From contig JAQMWT010000690.1 in NCBI GenBank assembly GCA_029834535.1, positions 1-20,976 on the forward strand: a stretch of 20,976 bases of DNA. Reading direction: 5' to 3'. Under the pieces are notes generated by a model. The model saw only the letters and a program-made list of their open reading frames with translations, was not told the origin of the DNA and searched no databases. This document shows positions 8,460 through 18,107 of the stretch, one piece after another. Made by a program: the position numbers and the translations under genes. The DNA is from Chrysophaeum taylorii (Eukaryota > Sar > Pelagophyceae > Pelagomonadales > Pelagomonadaceae). How positions within the stretch are numbered: position 1 is the stretch's first letter; each line of letters opens with the position of its first letter.

Positions 8460-9077
8460 TTGCGACACCACGAAACCAACGATTCTGGCGTTTCTCCACA
8501 ACGCACTGTCGATTCTGTGTCATCCTGTCATTCCCTGTATGTTAATTATTCTAGCTTTCGTTTGTTAGTTCATTATGTCTTCCTTCCCCTTTGTCTCGCC
8601 CATACCCTTGTTGATCCCCAACGTGTCGAAGCCCATCGTGTCCTCTACTCTGCTTCCGAAGAGACCTCTCAATATTCCTACATTGATGACGGCGCCATCA
8701 CTTCCACTCATTTACGTGACGCTTTAGCACATACAAATCCTGAACGACCAGGCTGGCTACAAGCCATTGCCAAAGAATATTATTCCCTCGGTCAGCTCGG
8801 TTGCTGGGATGTTGTTCGCGTTCCTTCTACTTTTTCTGGCAACATCTGTACTTTAAGGTGGGTCCTCCGCAAGAAGTATGAATCTGGCCGCTTCAAATCT
8901 GCAGAGAAATCTGCTGCCTCTTACCCTTATCCGTCCGTCGAGAACGTGATCTCTTCCTTACCCTTCTTCTTCCTTTCTACACAGCCAATTAGTCCTCTGA
9001 TTTGTGCTCAAGCTCATCATCATGGTCTAGCGCGTCCCGGGGTATGTAGCTCTATACGCTTAACCTTTCTCGTGTAG
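8460..9077 (+). pseudogene. Copia element 1 reverse transcriptase, N-terminal fragment
   Basis: From about 8610 the frame reads the opening of the copia RT domain: an HLRDAL...NPERPGWLQAIAKEY block, then LGCWDVVRVP and LRWVLRKKYESGRFKSAEKS. These correspond to the fingers region (A-x-x-x-E-x-x-x-L, W-x-x-V, C-x-W-V-x-K). The palm motifs with the catalytic aspartates are absent; homology stops near 8960 and the frame drifts to a stop at 9077. The fragment is in a different frame from the integrase and cannot be active. The stretch 8460-8600 in this frame is probably not the original coding frame. Confidence 0.75.
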
Positions 9078-9097
9078 TTCTAGATGCCGCCTGTCGT

Positions 9098-9109
9098 GTT
9101 CTGAGGATA
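9098..9109. repeat. Left target-site duplication of SINE copy 1
   Basis: GTTCTGAGGATA immediately precedes the TAAC tail and is repeated exactly at 9467-9478. A 12-bp direct repeat of this kind is expected from target-primed reverse transcription. Confidence 0.9.
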
Positions 9110-9466
9110 ACTAACTAACTAACTTCAGACCTCTCCCGAGCATGGGAGCCAGGCCGGACCGACAGGAGCCAGCCCGGAATCACGGGCCTGTAGACGAGGA
9201 GCGCCGAAAGGTCGGTCGGCGGTGAGTGACCATCAAGCTTGTCGCCATGCGACGAGGAGACCGCGATGTGACTGACAACCAACTCGTCGATAACCTTCCG
9301 TATTCGCCCCCCGGCCATACCCCGTCCCACTGCGAACGTTCCGGCTGCCAACCGGCCCGCCCGGGGGGCGAATAGGTGCCAACCTACGCCGGGAGGGCGT
9401 ATGCCCTCGCAAGGCTCAGGATTCATGAGGCACCGTCCTCCATCGCAACCGCAGTCGGCGATCAGG
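9110..9466 (-). mobile_element. SINE-like element, copy 1
   Basis: A 357-bp non-autonomous retroelement in minus orientation. Its 5' end is CCTGATCGCCG (right side) and its 3' end is GGGAGAGGTCTGAAGTTAGTTAGTTAG (split here as GGGAGAGGTCTGAAG plus GTTA units, left side). Near-identical copies lie at 17622-17972 and 18693-19047. The last ~70 bp match the 3' end of the LINE at 16313-17622. Clean 12-bp target-site duplications flank it. No obvious tRNA box A/box B could be picked out, so it could alternatively be an internally deleted LINE. A frame of ~115 codons (ending SHARERSEVS) stays open in all three copies. Confidence 0.85.
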
Positions 9467-9478
9467 GTTCTGAGGATA
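9467..9478. repeat. Right target-site duplication of SINE copy 1
   Basis: GTTCTGAGGATA follows the CCTGATCG end of the element and is an exact match to 9098-9109. Confidence 0.9.
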
Positions 9479-9583
9479 TAGGGAACATAACCTTTCATTC
9501 CCCGAATTAAATACTTCCAGACGCTCATGATGAGACGGGATGGTTTCCCAGGTGACTTACCACTGCTTGCTGAATGCTCTGCA
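9479..9583 (+). mobile_element. Probable 3' end of the 5' LTR of copia element 2
   Basis: The sequence ends in TCTGCA directly before a copia-type primer-binding site, as an LTR ending in CA should. The left LTR edge is not identifiable and may lie beyond the SINE insertion. No second copy of this LTR is seen in the window. Confidence 0.5.
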
Positions 9584-9597
9584 GGTTATGGGCCCAG
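9584..9597 (+). promoter_or_regulatory. Primer-binding site, half-tRNA-iMet type (element 2)
   Basis: GGTTATGGGCCCAG is complementary to the CTGGGCCCATAACC anticodon stem-loop of eukaryotic initiator tRNA-Met. Internal (half-tRNA) priming at this position is known for Drosophila copia. It follows the LTR-like CA end with no gap. Confidence 0.8.
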
Positions 9598-10104
9598 GCG
9601 GGTCCCTGAGAAACCATGTGTTAAAACGTGCACGTAACCTAGGGGTATTGGGCCGTTACCGCGCCGGCTCAGCCTCGACACGTAAACACACTTGTAAATA
9701 CAACGCCATTACCATTGGGCTGTATATAGCATATTTTGCACACGTGATCGTGTAACCTTGTGTGCACCTGTTCATAGTATCGTGTTGTCATGTTAATGTT
9801 GATGTGTGTGTAAGTTGGCTAACCTGTACTCTTGTACACATGTTATGGAATATTTTGGGTACGTCCACTCGTACATTCCATGGCAATGCACTTACCAAGC
9901 TCCTTGAGAGCACCAAAATAACCAGCTGCCATTAGTGACTACGCTTAGCGGCACTACTCTGGACTCACAGCTTGCACAGTTGTCAAATAGACATTTTCCC
10001 ATCGATAACGCATGAGTGTACATAGACACCGATAGACAGACCCCTTAGAATGTCTAGACAGTGTCAACTGCGTGACTGAACCCACAGGTTCCCCGTCAAC
10101 TGCT
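9598..10104 (+). other. Untranslated leader of copia element 2
   Basis: About 500 bp between the primer site and the gag start, rich in stops. A 71-codon frame at 9540-9755 overlaps the primer site and is not credible. The stretch contains several TGTAC/GTGTAC strings but no structure that could be named. Confidence 0.5.
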
Positions 10105-11819
10105 ATGGCAGAACACGCAGCACGAGCCGCACCCAAAGCGATCACAGGTGCGGACATATTGAAGCTCGAAGCTCGTGTAGTTGAGTTTCTCAACGAAGGA
10201 AATCGATTTCAGCTTCAGACCCGCAAGGTATCCTTGCAAATTAAGCACATCCAACAATTATTACGGTCCAGTCATGCCAATGTTTTCCTCGATTACGACT
10301 CGTACGAAGCATACACTCGGTCATGCAAGGACTACGAGATCCTCCGGAATCAAATTCTCGATCGCGTTTTCCTGGAATGGAAGACCAATAGAGCTGCTGA
10401 TCTCCATTTAGCTGTAGATGAATTGCCCCCTGAGTATCAGGAATGGCACTTCACCAATGAAGCTTTCCCAAACTTACCTGACGCAGAAGTAGCTCAGTTA
10501 GCTACTGTCTGTTACGACAATGAAGTCAAGGCATTACGCCCTGAAATCAATCCCCGTTTCTTAGAAGAGGAACGAACATTAAATCGCGCGCACCCGAGAG
10601 CATTAGCTTTTGACACCCGTGTTCGTGCCCCTGTTACCATGTTTTCGTTAACTGCTGCTGACTGGCACACTTATCAGAACACGTATGCTACATTCTTGCA
10701 TACTTACTTCAATCTTGAAAGTGTTGGAAAACCAGCACCTGCGGCCTGGCCCGCCATCAATGAGGTGTATAACAAAAGTTATTTTCCCAACAAGGCTCGA
10801 CACAACAGCAGTTTAACTCTGTTGTTTATAATCCTAACTGGTATGTCCATGTCTTTATTGAAGCTGTCCTAGCATTTAGGCAAATCTCTTACCAACTTAA
10901 CCAGGAAGAGACTGACCTTCAATTCGACTTTGGTGCACTTTGTAGGAAAATTTATGAAGATATACATCGGCATTATGCCGATAATACCAGCAACAATCGT
11001 TACGATCGTGGTTGGGTAGATTGGTATTATATGTATGAAACTCGATCTTCATCTCGGCCTGTGCCAGACGCTGAACGATTGTGTCACCCTGCCAACCCCA
11101 GCTATATCTTAGAATACGCATTAGACTTATATAATGCGGCATCAAATGGGTCGAGCAAGAGACGCTTAGAACGCCCTGTTTCTTGGCAACCTTATGTTGA
11201 AGGACTGACACCACAACCAAAGCCAAAATTACTACTGACAAACACGCTGGATCTATCAGACAAAAGTCTGACTCAAACTGCAAACGCACTCGCGTCCATT
11301 ACCTCTTCTCAACCTGGAACATCCTCCACGTTTAACGCTAGACGCTTGCGTAACTCTAACGATGCATGCCAGCCTTTCTCTCGCAGCGACCTACCGTATT
11401 GTCGTTCTGGTGATTCTTATGTCACCACGAAAACTGCTGGACAGTCCCATGACCGTCCAATTTACCCTCGTACTTTCGACAGGTCCTCTCGATCCAATAT
11501 GAAACTATTGGACCGAACGAAGCATACCATAAATACACTGCAAGAGCAGTGTAGCGAACTTACGAAGCATGTGGCAGATAATGATATCACGGCTCAGCTA
11601 CAACAGAACATCACCAAGTTATTTGAGACTCTTCCAGAGAGCTACACTATTATGTGTACGACACTGGAACATTTCACGCCTTTCACACCTATCTCTGCAA
11701 GAGGGTTTTCTCTCCGTAATACGGCTTTCCCTCTTTCCTTCCTTACCCTTCCGCAATTATATATATATTTTCATGACTATGAAGAACCCAGTCTGAAGCT
11801 CTTTTCCAACATGGAGTAG
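10105..11819 (+). pseudogene. Copia element 2 gag (no zinc knuckle), one frameshift
   Basis: Structural protein of the second copia family. The Met at 10105 (MAEHAARAAPKAITGAD) opens a frame that runs to 10872, but homology to element 3 switches frame near 10803 and then continues to the stop at 11819. Shared blocks with the element 3 gag include FNLESVGKPAP (FNLESQERPAL in element 3), NPNWYVHVFIEAVLAF (NVNWYALVFVEQLLAF), RPVSWQPYVEG (KPASWIPYIPG), FNARRLRN (FNARKLRN) and RSNMKLLDR (RSNMSLMDR). No Cys-His knuckle is present. The last ~50 residues lose similarity, and no protease or pol follows before the next LTR, so the element is truncated at its 3' end. Confidence 0.75.
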
Positions 11820-12041
11820 GCCACCAGGTGCGTACCGTCAGGTACGGGGTCTTCTGTTTAATTAACAGTGGCTTCGTTCCTCGTTGTCAGTGTAAACGCT
11901 TCTATGGGACCTAATGTCCTTAAGGAGTTAGGGCTTAAATCCCTACCTTGTGTAGTAGCATGTGACAAGCGGAATGGTCTGTACACGCCTAAGACTGCAC
12001 GCAGTCTCTACCATGTACCCGGAGAGGGTCAAATCTCTCCA
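11820..12041 (+). mobile_element. Probable 5' LTR (3' part) of copia element 3
   Basis: The stretch ends ...TCTCTCCA directly before an exact primer-binding site. A short frame at 11868-12152 runs across the LTR and primer site and is rejected as a gene. The left edge and any matching 3' LTR are not visible. Confidence 0.45.
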
Positions 12042-12055
12042 GGTTATGGGCCCAG
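12042..12055 (+). promoter_or_regulatory. Primer-binding site, half-tRNA-iMet type (element 3)
   Basis: GGTTATGGGCCCAG is identical to the site at 9584-9597, although the flanking sequences differ. This supports both the site and the family relationship. Confidence 0.8.
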
Positions 12056-12436
12056 ATGCGTAGGTGTGTCAGCCCAATTGTGTTGTGCGTATAATGGAGT
12101 GATCAGTTTGCGCCTGATTACGAGTTCAATCCGACAACGTGTTTGGCGGTAGTCTACTGTACATATCAGTTTTGTGACGGTATTTGACTACCAGTTAATT
12201 TGGTTTGTGACCGAGTTGGGTCGGTCACTGGTCATATGCACTCGCATAGCCAATAAAATTAAAGTTTTTCCTATACAAGCCGCGGAAACTTACGGGTTTT
12301 TCCTCCCATTCCCCAACAAAAGACTGACTACTCGAGAATTAATCCATTCTTCAGTCTCAAGTCATCCTGTTTAAATAGCATGTTGATTTGTTTGGTCTTG
12401 TAAATAAGCCCACGCTTAAAATAGCGTACTGTACAT
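12056..12436 (+). other. Untranslated leader of copia element 3
   Basis: About 380 bp between the primer site and the first gag-like ATG (12437). The 66-codon frame at 12174-12374 shows no similarity to the element 2 leader or gag and is not accepted as a gene. Confidence 0.5.
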
Positions 12437-14845
12437 ATGACCCGCACTCAAGAAACCCTTCATTCTTATGTGTCGAATCTGTCTATCAATCCTCTAACCT
12501 ACCTTGATCAGTCACGATACTTCTCCTAAAAATACCAATATCCGGAATGCTCCGGAATACAGTCAAATCCTTGATAACGAAGTAGATGCCATCTTTTCAA
12601 GATGGATATCTGAGAAAATTGACGAATTACATCTGCATTAATGAAGATGCCTTGCCCGAACATTTAAAGACTTGGCACGTCAGCTCTTCCCATCAACTAT
12701 CAGTCGATGCTCGTAACAATCTCGAACGACTTTACTACCAAGAGTCATACAATCTCGTTCGTCCTGAAGATCAAACACTGCGAAACTTATGCTGGTTTAT
12801 TGTACACATTCTCTAATTTGGAATCACAAGAACGCCCCGCACTCGCTATGTGGCCTCAATTAAAGAAAATATATGCACTTACTGCACATCCTAATAAACT
12901 ATGTGCAGTAATGCTTTTAGCTTACCATTACTATGAGACAGTGTCTTGTACAGATGTAACTGAGCTTAAATCTCAGTTTAATCGAATGTCTTTAAATGTT
13001 AATTGGTATGCCCTTGTATTTGTCGAACAACTCCTTGCTTTCCAATCTCAGGCAAAGCAATTAAATAACGATGAAGCATCAATCCAATTTAATGATTCCA
13101 TCATCACTCTCGAAGCTCACGAGGAGATCTATCGTCTATATGCTAATCCCTCGGATCACGAGCGATATTCTCAATCTTTATTGGAATGGTGTAAACTCTA
13201 CGATACACGCTCTGGGAACAACTCGACTCACGATCCTGAAGTATTAAAGCTAGTTGATCCTAACGACGTTCGTCCGTTATTGGAGTTCCTGTTAAAGATA
13301 TATAATGAAACAAAGTTTTCCTCTAACCGACGCTTTGATAAACCCGCTTCATGGATCCCTTACATCCCTGGTACTACCGCTACCAAGCCACCTAAGGTAT
13401 TATTGATGGATACTATTCATCAATCCCACAACTCTCTAAACAATGCTTTCTCGTTGTTAGCTACTGTGGCTGGACAGTCTGGCTTCAACGCTCGTAAGCT
13501 TCGTAATGCAAAAGATAAAGCATCGACAATTTCACCTCGTGACACGTCGTACTATCGTCCACCTTCAAATTATAACGTCAAAGGTACCAGCTTCGATCGT
13601 CCTGTCTACTCACACTCCTCTAACCGTAATGCACGCTCTAATATGTCTCTTATGGACCGGGCTACTTATCAAGTTGATCGTCTTCGCCACCTGTTTGGTA
13701 AATTACAGGAAGCGAATCCCAACCCCTCTACCGACTCTAAAATGGTACAGGAGGAAATGAAAAGCTTACTGAGTACCCTCTGGACAACCGCTTCTCAAGC
13801 TTCGACACAGTCCTTAGATCCTGATGAAGCCACCCAAGTTCATCTCTACTTATCTCGAGTTGATACTATGTCCAATACCATCATGAACCTCGTAGAAGCC
13901 GATAAGGAATCTCATGTTTCAGAAGAAAAGTATCAAGCTGAAACATCTGCTCCTGAAGCGTCCCCCAGTGATGCGGAGCAGAGGGGGACTGCTGGTACAG
14001 AGAAAATGTTCCACACTTTTCTGTCCATTAAAGATGATGAAATCGATAACATCCCTCAGCCGCTATTGCAGCACATAAACGCTAAAGCTCAGAATGCTAT
14101 CGTTCGTCGTCAAGCTCGGGAAACTTCCTCGCACTCTGAGCTCCCCAATAATCTACCCAACGAAGATAATGAAGATGGCACCGACCCCCCTGTATTGCTA
14201 CCAAAATTAAACACTGGTTTTACACTTGTCGTTGTGCCTTCTGAACAAACGCAAAGTTTCATGACACAGTACGTGTTTGGTCAAAGCTCAACACATGCCT
14301 GTTATGCAACAATGCTTAAACTGTACAACGAGTACAATTTGCCGCTAATGACTACGCCAGGATATGCTGACACATGTGCTTCTCAACATGTAATTAATTT
14401 TAAACGCTACGCTGATCCTATCCACATCGTAAAGCTACACGAGTCCTTATCACCTGCTATCCAGACTGCTACGGATACGCAGAGTATCACGCATGCTATG
14501 ATTATAAGGACTGTCATTCCCGCTCTCCCAAAGCATCCAAATGTGGGATATGTAAAGCTAGACGTTGCGCTTTTCCTACCCAAGCAAAACGACCATAACG
14601 ATCCCGATCTGCACATCATCAGTATGACTCAATGGGGAGAAGATAAACTTGGTATACATCTTTGTGGAGTTGAATTTAAAGGACAATCATCTATCCAGAG
14701 TAAAATTGATGATAATGTCAAGAGTACTTTGTTTAGACTCAATAACCTGTTGCCTACTCTACCAATTTATTCGCTACAACAAGCAAAAGCACGTAAAATG
14801 GAACTTCGCTCACTACAGTTCAGACTATGTGCTTTTAATGAATAA
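12437..14845 (+). pseudogene. Copia element 3 gag and protease
   Basis: The gag N-terminus (12437-12800) is broken: fragments in three frames match element 2, for example EVDAIFSRWISEK against QILDRVFLEWKTN, and ~40 residues are missing. From ~12795 one frame runs 2 kb to the TAA at 14843. It holds the conserved gag core (NVNWYALVFVEQLLAF, RPEDQT upstream, FNARKLRN, RSNMSLMDR) and an acidic linker with PSDAEQRG (~13962). Next comes a retropepsin-like segment: YADTCASQHV (Asp at 14369), then VALFLP and LHIISMTQWGEDKLGI, the copia pattern DTGAS...LxxP...NLLSVSQL. The usual DTG is DTC, so activity is doubtful. No Cys-His knuckle occurs. The stop at 14843 and a TGA at 14972 separate protease from the downstream methyltransferase, which starts in the same frame. 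Confidence 0.75.
13962..13989 (+). other. AGAGGGGGA purine tract in a GATGCGGAGCAG context
   Basis: Encodes PSDAEQRGT at the gag-protease linker. The same context recurs at 20213-20240 in the integrase-RT linker. It resembles a polypurine tract, which primes plus-strand synthesis in LTR elements, but its coding position leaves a protein-level explanation open. Confidence 0.4.
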
Positions 14846-16312
14846 CGCGAAATGCTTAAACTATATTCCACCCTCGTGGAACGCGTAATTTACGTCCCAT
14901 GGCTTAAAACCATCCTGGAGTCAATGCATTCGCAGCTGCCTTACATACGCAAGCATTCCCCACCTCCCGTATGACGCAAGGTTACCACACGTTTGCTTCA
15001 CACAGTAACTACGTCTCCTAGCTCACGAACACCTACTGTAACTCTACTTTGCTCTGGGATGTCCACTCCTGCATTCTTGGCTTGCGCTTCTAATGACTTG
15101 CAAATCAACATCAACGTTAAAGTTCTTGTTGAGAGCGACGACAATCTCACGAACATGCTACGAAGACGTTTTGGTAATTCCATCGAAGTTTTCCCATCCC
15201 TAACAAGTTTCTCACATATCTCCATCGAGCATCGGACGTCGAACGTGCAAGATATTACACCGATATAGTGGAATTGACATCACCATGCACAAATCGCAAC
15301 ATAATCAATGGGAGATCCATTTCCACCTTCGAGCGTGATATGGACGATTCCTTGTTTCCAAGTGCTCTAAGTGTACTTGAGCTTTTAAAGCCGCTTGTTC
15401 TTTTCATGGAAATGACACCACCACACTCCGCATCGTATGAAGACCATATACGAGTTGCTAATCTCATCTTCTCAACGATGCTTTATACGGTGGATATATG
15501 TGACCGATTTCCATGCTATCTGTGTGGAGATTATCAAGCCAGAGAAAGATGGATCCTCGTTACGCGCAAATATAACACCGGCCATCTTGATCTGCTTTCC
15601 TGGCATAACAAACGAGTTACTTCCTTTCTGGACATTGCAGACCACGCTAATTCCATCCGTCGCAAGTTAATAGTCGACGAACCTTGGACGCAGGTCTTTC
15701 CCGACATACCATTCGTGTCCGTCCACACCTAAAACCTACAACATCTTCAGTCGCACAGGATCTGTTCGTCTAACTGTGACTGAACTTGAAACCTTAACCA
15801 TGTTGTTTCTTCGTCTGCACTCTAACAAAACAGTCGAACATCCAAGTCAAGATGAAATGGAGGGCATTTCTAACTTTCGCCTGGGATTCTTGACTAATCC
15901 AAGAAAACCACTTGCTTGTATGAAATCTCCTATTGAACTCAAAGCTTTTGTGCTCCTCTATAATATTATAGGACGTTTATTCCCTAAATCTATCACATTA
16001 CCTGTGTCCTTTCGTATTACAACTATCGAATCTAACCAACCATCTCACAGGTTATTCTTAAATAAAGCCTCTACTTCCTCCATCATTTACATCACCGGTG
16101 GAAGACACACAGGCGGAGACATAACAGTTTCTAACTCCTCTTCTAAATACCAGGCACATATAATGCTTTTGGCGAAACCTATACCTTCCTAACACATGAT
16201 GCCGGAATCGACAAGACCGCTTCTCTCGAACCTGTTACTGGTTTTCTTTGGCTTTGCCAAGCATACCATAATAATAATGAAAATCAAGACACGCGTCGTC
16301 TAGTACAAACTA
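14846..16312 (+). pseudogene. C5-cytosine DNA methyltransferase domain inside copia element 3
   Basis: This family transfers a methyl group from S-adenosylmethionine to C5 of cytosine. Motifs in order: I, VTLLCSGMSTPAFLACA (~15037-15090), like VxSLFxGxG; II, KVLVESDDN (acidic E at 15131); IV, DIVELTSPCTNRNIINGR, with the Pro-Cys nucleophile at 15283-15288; VI, LVLFMEMTPP, Glu at 15409, where ENV is usual; VIII, CGDYQARERWILV, with QxRxR at 15535-15549. A possible IX-region stretch (GSVRLTVTELETL) follows near 15750. Three frames are used, with shifts near 15180-15265, 15700-15732 and 16150. Motif I lies in the gag-protease frame, so the domain was probably part of the polyprotein. Downstream, the final frame reads to RRLVQT and resumes after the LINE insertion. 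Motifs I, IV and VIII together make the family call fairly firm; target specificity is unknown. Confidence 0.75.
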
Positions 16313-16320
16313 ACTAACTA

Positions 16321-17532
16321 ACTAATTTCGTTAAGGCGTTCGACCGCGTCCCGCGAGAGCTTCTCTGGGAGGTGCTCCTGAAGTTCGGCGTCCCGCCGAA
16401 GCTCGTCGCAGTCATCAAGGGCCTCCACCGAATCCAGGTCCACTTCTCGGTCAGCGGTGTCGTCGCCTCGGTTGACTCGATCATCGGCGTCAAGCAGGGC
16501 GACGTCCTGGGCCCCGTCCTGTTCGTGCTTTTCATGGCGGCACTGACGACGTCGTTTCGACGACGCCATGGCCGCACCCCATGTGTCTACCGTACGCGGA
16601 AAGACTTTCAGATGACGAACCGGAGTTGGTCCGCTCGCGGCGACGAGTTTCCCTTCGATGAATCGGCGTACGCCGACGACGTTGCCTTTCTCTTCTGGGA
16701 CCGCCACATCGCCGCCAGCGAGACACCGCGCCTCATCGAACACTGCGACGCCTGGGGCATGGAGGTGCATTGCGGCAACCGACACACGAAAGCGGCGTCC
16801 AAAACGGAGATGCTGTTCGTCGCTCGCCCGGCACACCTGTACGGCGACCCAAAGTCGTTCGACGACACGAACCTCTCGGACATCGAGCTCGGGCGCGGCC
16901 GCTTCATACCGGTCGTCGACCAGTTTAAGTACCTCGGCTCGGTCCTCTCGCGCGACTGCCGCGACGACTCAGACGTCGACGCGCGGATCAAGAAGGCGTC
17001 TCAGGCCTTCGGTGCCTTGCGGGACTGCATCTTCGCCTCGAAGTCCGTCTCTGCTCGCGCCAAGCGCCTCGTCTATGTCTCGCTCGTCCTGGCCATCCTC
17101 CTTCACGGTGCGGAATCGTGGTGCCTCACCGAGGTCCTGTTCCGCCGGCTGCGGTGTTTCCACGCGCAGTGCGCCCGCGTCATGTGTCGTGTGACCCGGA
17201 AACACACCTGGTCCCACCACATCTCAACGGAGATCCTGCGGCGGCGCCTCGGCCTCGAGTCCATCGACGTCTACGTCACGCGCCGCCAGCTCCGCTGGGC
17301 CGGTCACGTCGCCCGCATGCCCTTCTCCCGACTCCGTCGCAAGATGCTCTCGTCTTGGGTCCGCTCCAAGCGCCCACCGGGGTTTCCGCAGATGACGTAC
17401 GGGAGGTCGCTCGCCAAGGCACTCCGGAAATGCGACATCCCCTTCAACTCGTGGCACGACCTCGCACAAGACCGCGCGCAGTGGCGGTCCGCCATCCATG
17501 CACTTTCCCAAGCTTCTACCCCAACTGTGTGA
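16321..17532 (+). pseudogene. LINE reverse transcriptase, truncated at motif A
   Basis: The frame begins at NFVKAFDRVPRELLWEVLL, the palm motif A region, cut just after where the first catalytic Asp should be. It stays open to the stop at 17530. Motif B reads GVKQGDVLGPVLFVLFMAAL, motif C is AYADDVAFLFWD (YADD at 16669-16680), and the thumb region has FKYLGSVLSRD. The C-terminal domain carries RRQLRWAGHVARMPFSRLRR and a final W-x-x-LAQDRAQWRSAI block, common in RTE-like and related LINE clades. No stops or frameshifts occur over 400 codons, so insertion is fairly recent, yet the missing N-terminus (endonuclease, fingers) makes it inactive. GC content is much higher than in the copia sequence around it. 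Confidence 0.9.
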
Positions 17533-17543
17533 ATTTTTGCTCT

Positions 17544-17622
17544 GTGATCCTGGACCGGCTACTACCGGCCCAGCCTGGCTCCCATGCCCGGGAGAGGTCC
17601 GAAGTTAGTTAGTTAGTTAGTT
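17544..17622 (+). other. LINE 3' tail: two hairpins and (GTTA)n
   Basis: TGGACCGG / CCGGCCCA can form a stem with one mismatch, followed by CTCCC-ATGCCC-GGGAG. The matching SINE region has GGACTGGC-TCCT-GCCGGTCC (8 bp with one G-T pair) and CTCCC-ATGCTC-GGGAG. Both end GAAGTTAGTTAG. Base changes in the first stem largely keep pairing, as expected for a structure recognised by the RT. Confidence 0.6.
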
Positions 17623-17972
17623 AACTAACTTCAGACGTCCCCCGAGCATGGGAGCCAGGCCGGACCGACAGGAGCCAGTCCGGAATCACGGGCCTGTAGA
17701 CGAGGAGCGCCGAAAGGTCGGTCGGCGGAGAGTGACCATCAAGCTTGTCGCCATGCGACGAGGAGACCGCGATGTGACTGACATCCAACTCGTCGATAAC
17801 CTTCCGTCTTCGCCCCCCGGCCATACCCCGTCCCACTGCGAACGTTCCGGCTGCCAACCGGCCCGCCCGGGAGGTGAATAGGTGCCAACCTACGCCGGGA
17901 GGGCGGATGCCCTCGCAAGGCTCTGGATTCACGAGGCACCGTCCTCCATCGCAACCGCAGTCGGCGATCAGG
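17622..17972 (-). mobile_element. SINE-like element, copy 2
   Basis: Minus-strand copy of the 9110-9466 element, with its tail touching the LINE tail at a GTTAGTTAACTAAC palindrome. Its 5' end (CCTGATCG) faces the methyltransferase fragment. Differences from copy 1 are few and scattered. Together with copy 3 it forms a ~350-bp inverted repeat. Confidence 0.9.
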
Positions 17973-18107
17973 GTAAGGGTAAGGTCCTTCTTTAGTAGGA
18001 GATGATATATCTGCGGATAAGGTATTAGAGAGGAAGACATGAGCTACTGAACCGAGATGAAAAGATGGAAGTTCGTGGTTAGAAGCAGGATTATCGCAAC
18101 ATGAGAG
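17973..18107. other. Flank between SINE copy 2 and the methyltransferase fragment
   Basis: It begins GTAAGGGTAAGG, a mirror of the CCCTTACCC that precedes copy 3. No gene, RNA or repeat is recognised in the rest. Confidence 0.4.

Larger units (their letters stand above)
5693..8545 (+). pseudogene. Copia element 1 gag-protease-integrase
   Basis: One long frame spans most of the element. Gag C-terminus: a CCHC knuckle CDFCGDRNHTAAQC (5999-6040). A second knuckle, CHFYGIPGHYKKDC (6262-6303), lies in another frame and has Tyr for its second Cys. Protease: YDTGANVNLF, with catalytic Asp at 6680. GAG-pre-integrase zinc domain: WHARLGH (His at 7229), then CPACALGK. Integrase: Asp in HADLM (7475), Asp in YTDRD (7670) and Glu in VVERSHR (7793), with 40 residues between the last two. 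The core is followed by FWRWAME and a VFIGYP motif. An 86-bp duplication (6054-6216) shifts gag out of frame, and the return to the protease frame implies a second indel. A 17-bp duplication at 8275-8308 shifts the linker before RT. The integrase triad is intact, but the element as a whole cannot make one polyprotein. Confidence 0.85.
5693..9097 (+). mobile_element. Copia element 1, 5'-truncated and decayed
   Basis: Ty1/copia order is visible: gag with CCHC, protease, GAG-pre-integrase, integrase, then the start of reverse transcriptase. No 5' LTR, primer site or gag start precedes it; similarity begins right at the GA microsatellite. The RT is cut short near 8960-9077, shortly before a SINE-like insertion. 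No paired LTR was seen, so the ends are approximate. Confidence 0.85.
16313..17622 (+). mobile_element. 5'-truncated LINE-type non-LTR retrotransposon
   Basis: Inserted in element 3 next to TAAC repeats. It consists of an RT open frame, a ~90-bp 3' UTR with two predicted hairpins and a (GTTA)5 tail. The tail abuts, tail to tail, a SINE-like copy in the opposite orientation. Target duplication is unclear because target and tail share ACTAA. Confidence 0.85.

Noticed and set aside
11868..12152. 94-codon frame as a small gene
   Set aside because: It crosses the inferred LTR end and the primer-binding site.
17971..17984. GGGTAAGGGTAAGG as telomere repeat
   Set aside because: Only two units, and the CCCTTA order is not the usual TTAGGG type; probably part of the SINE 5' flank.
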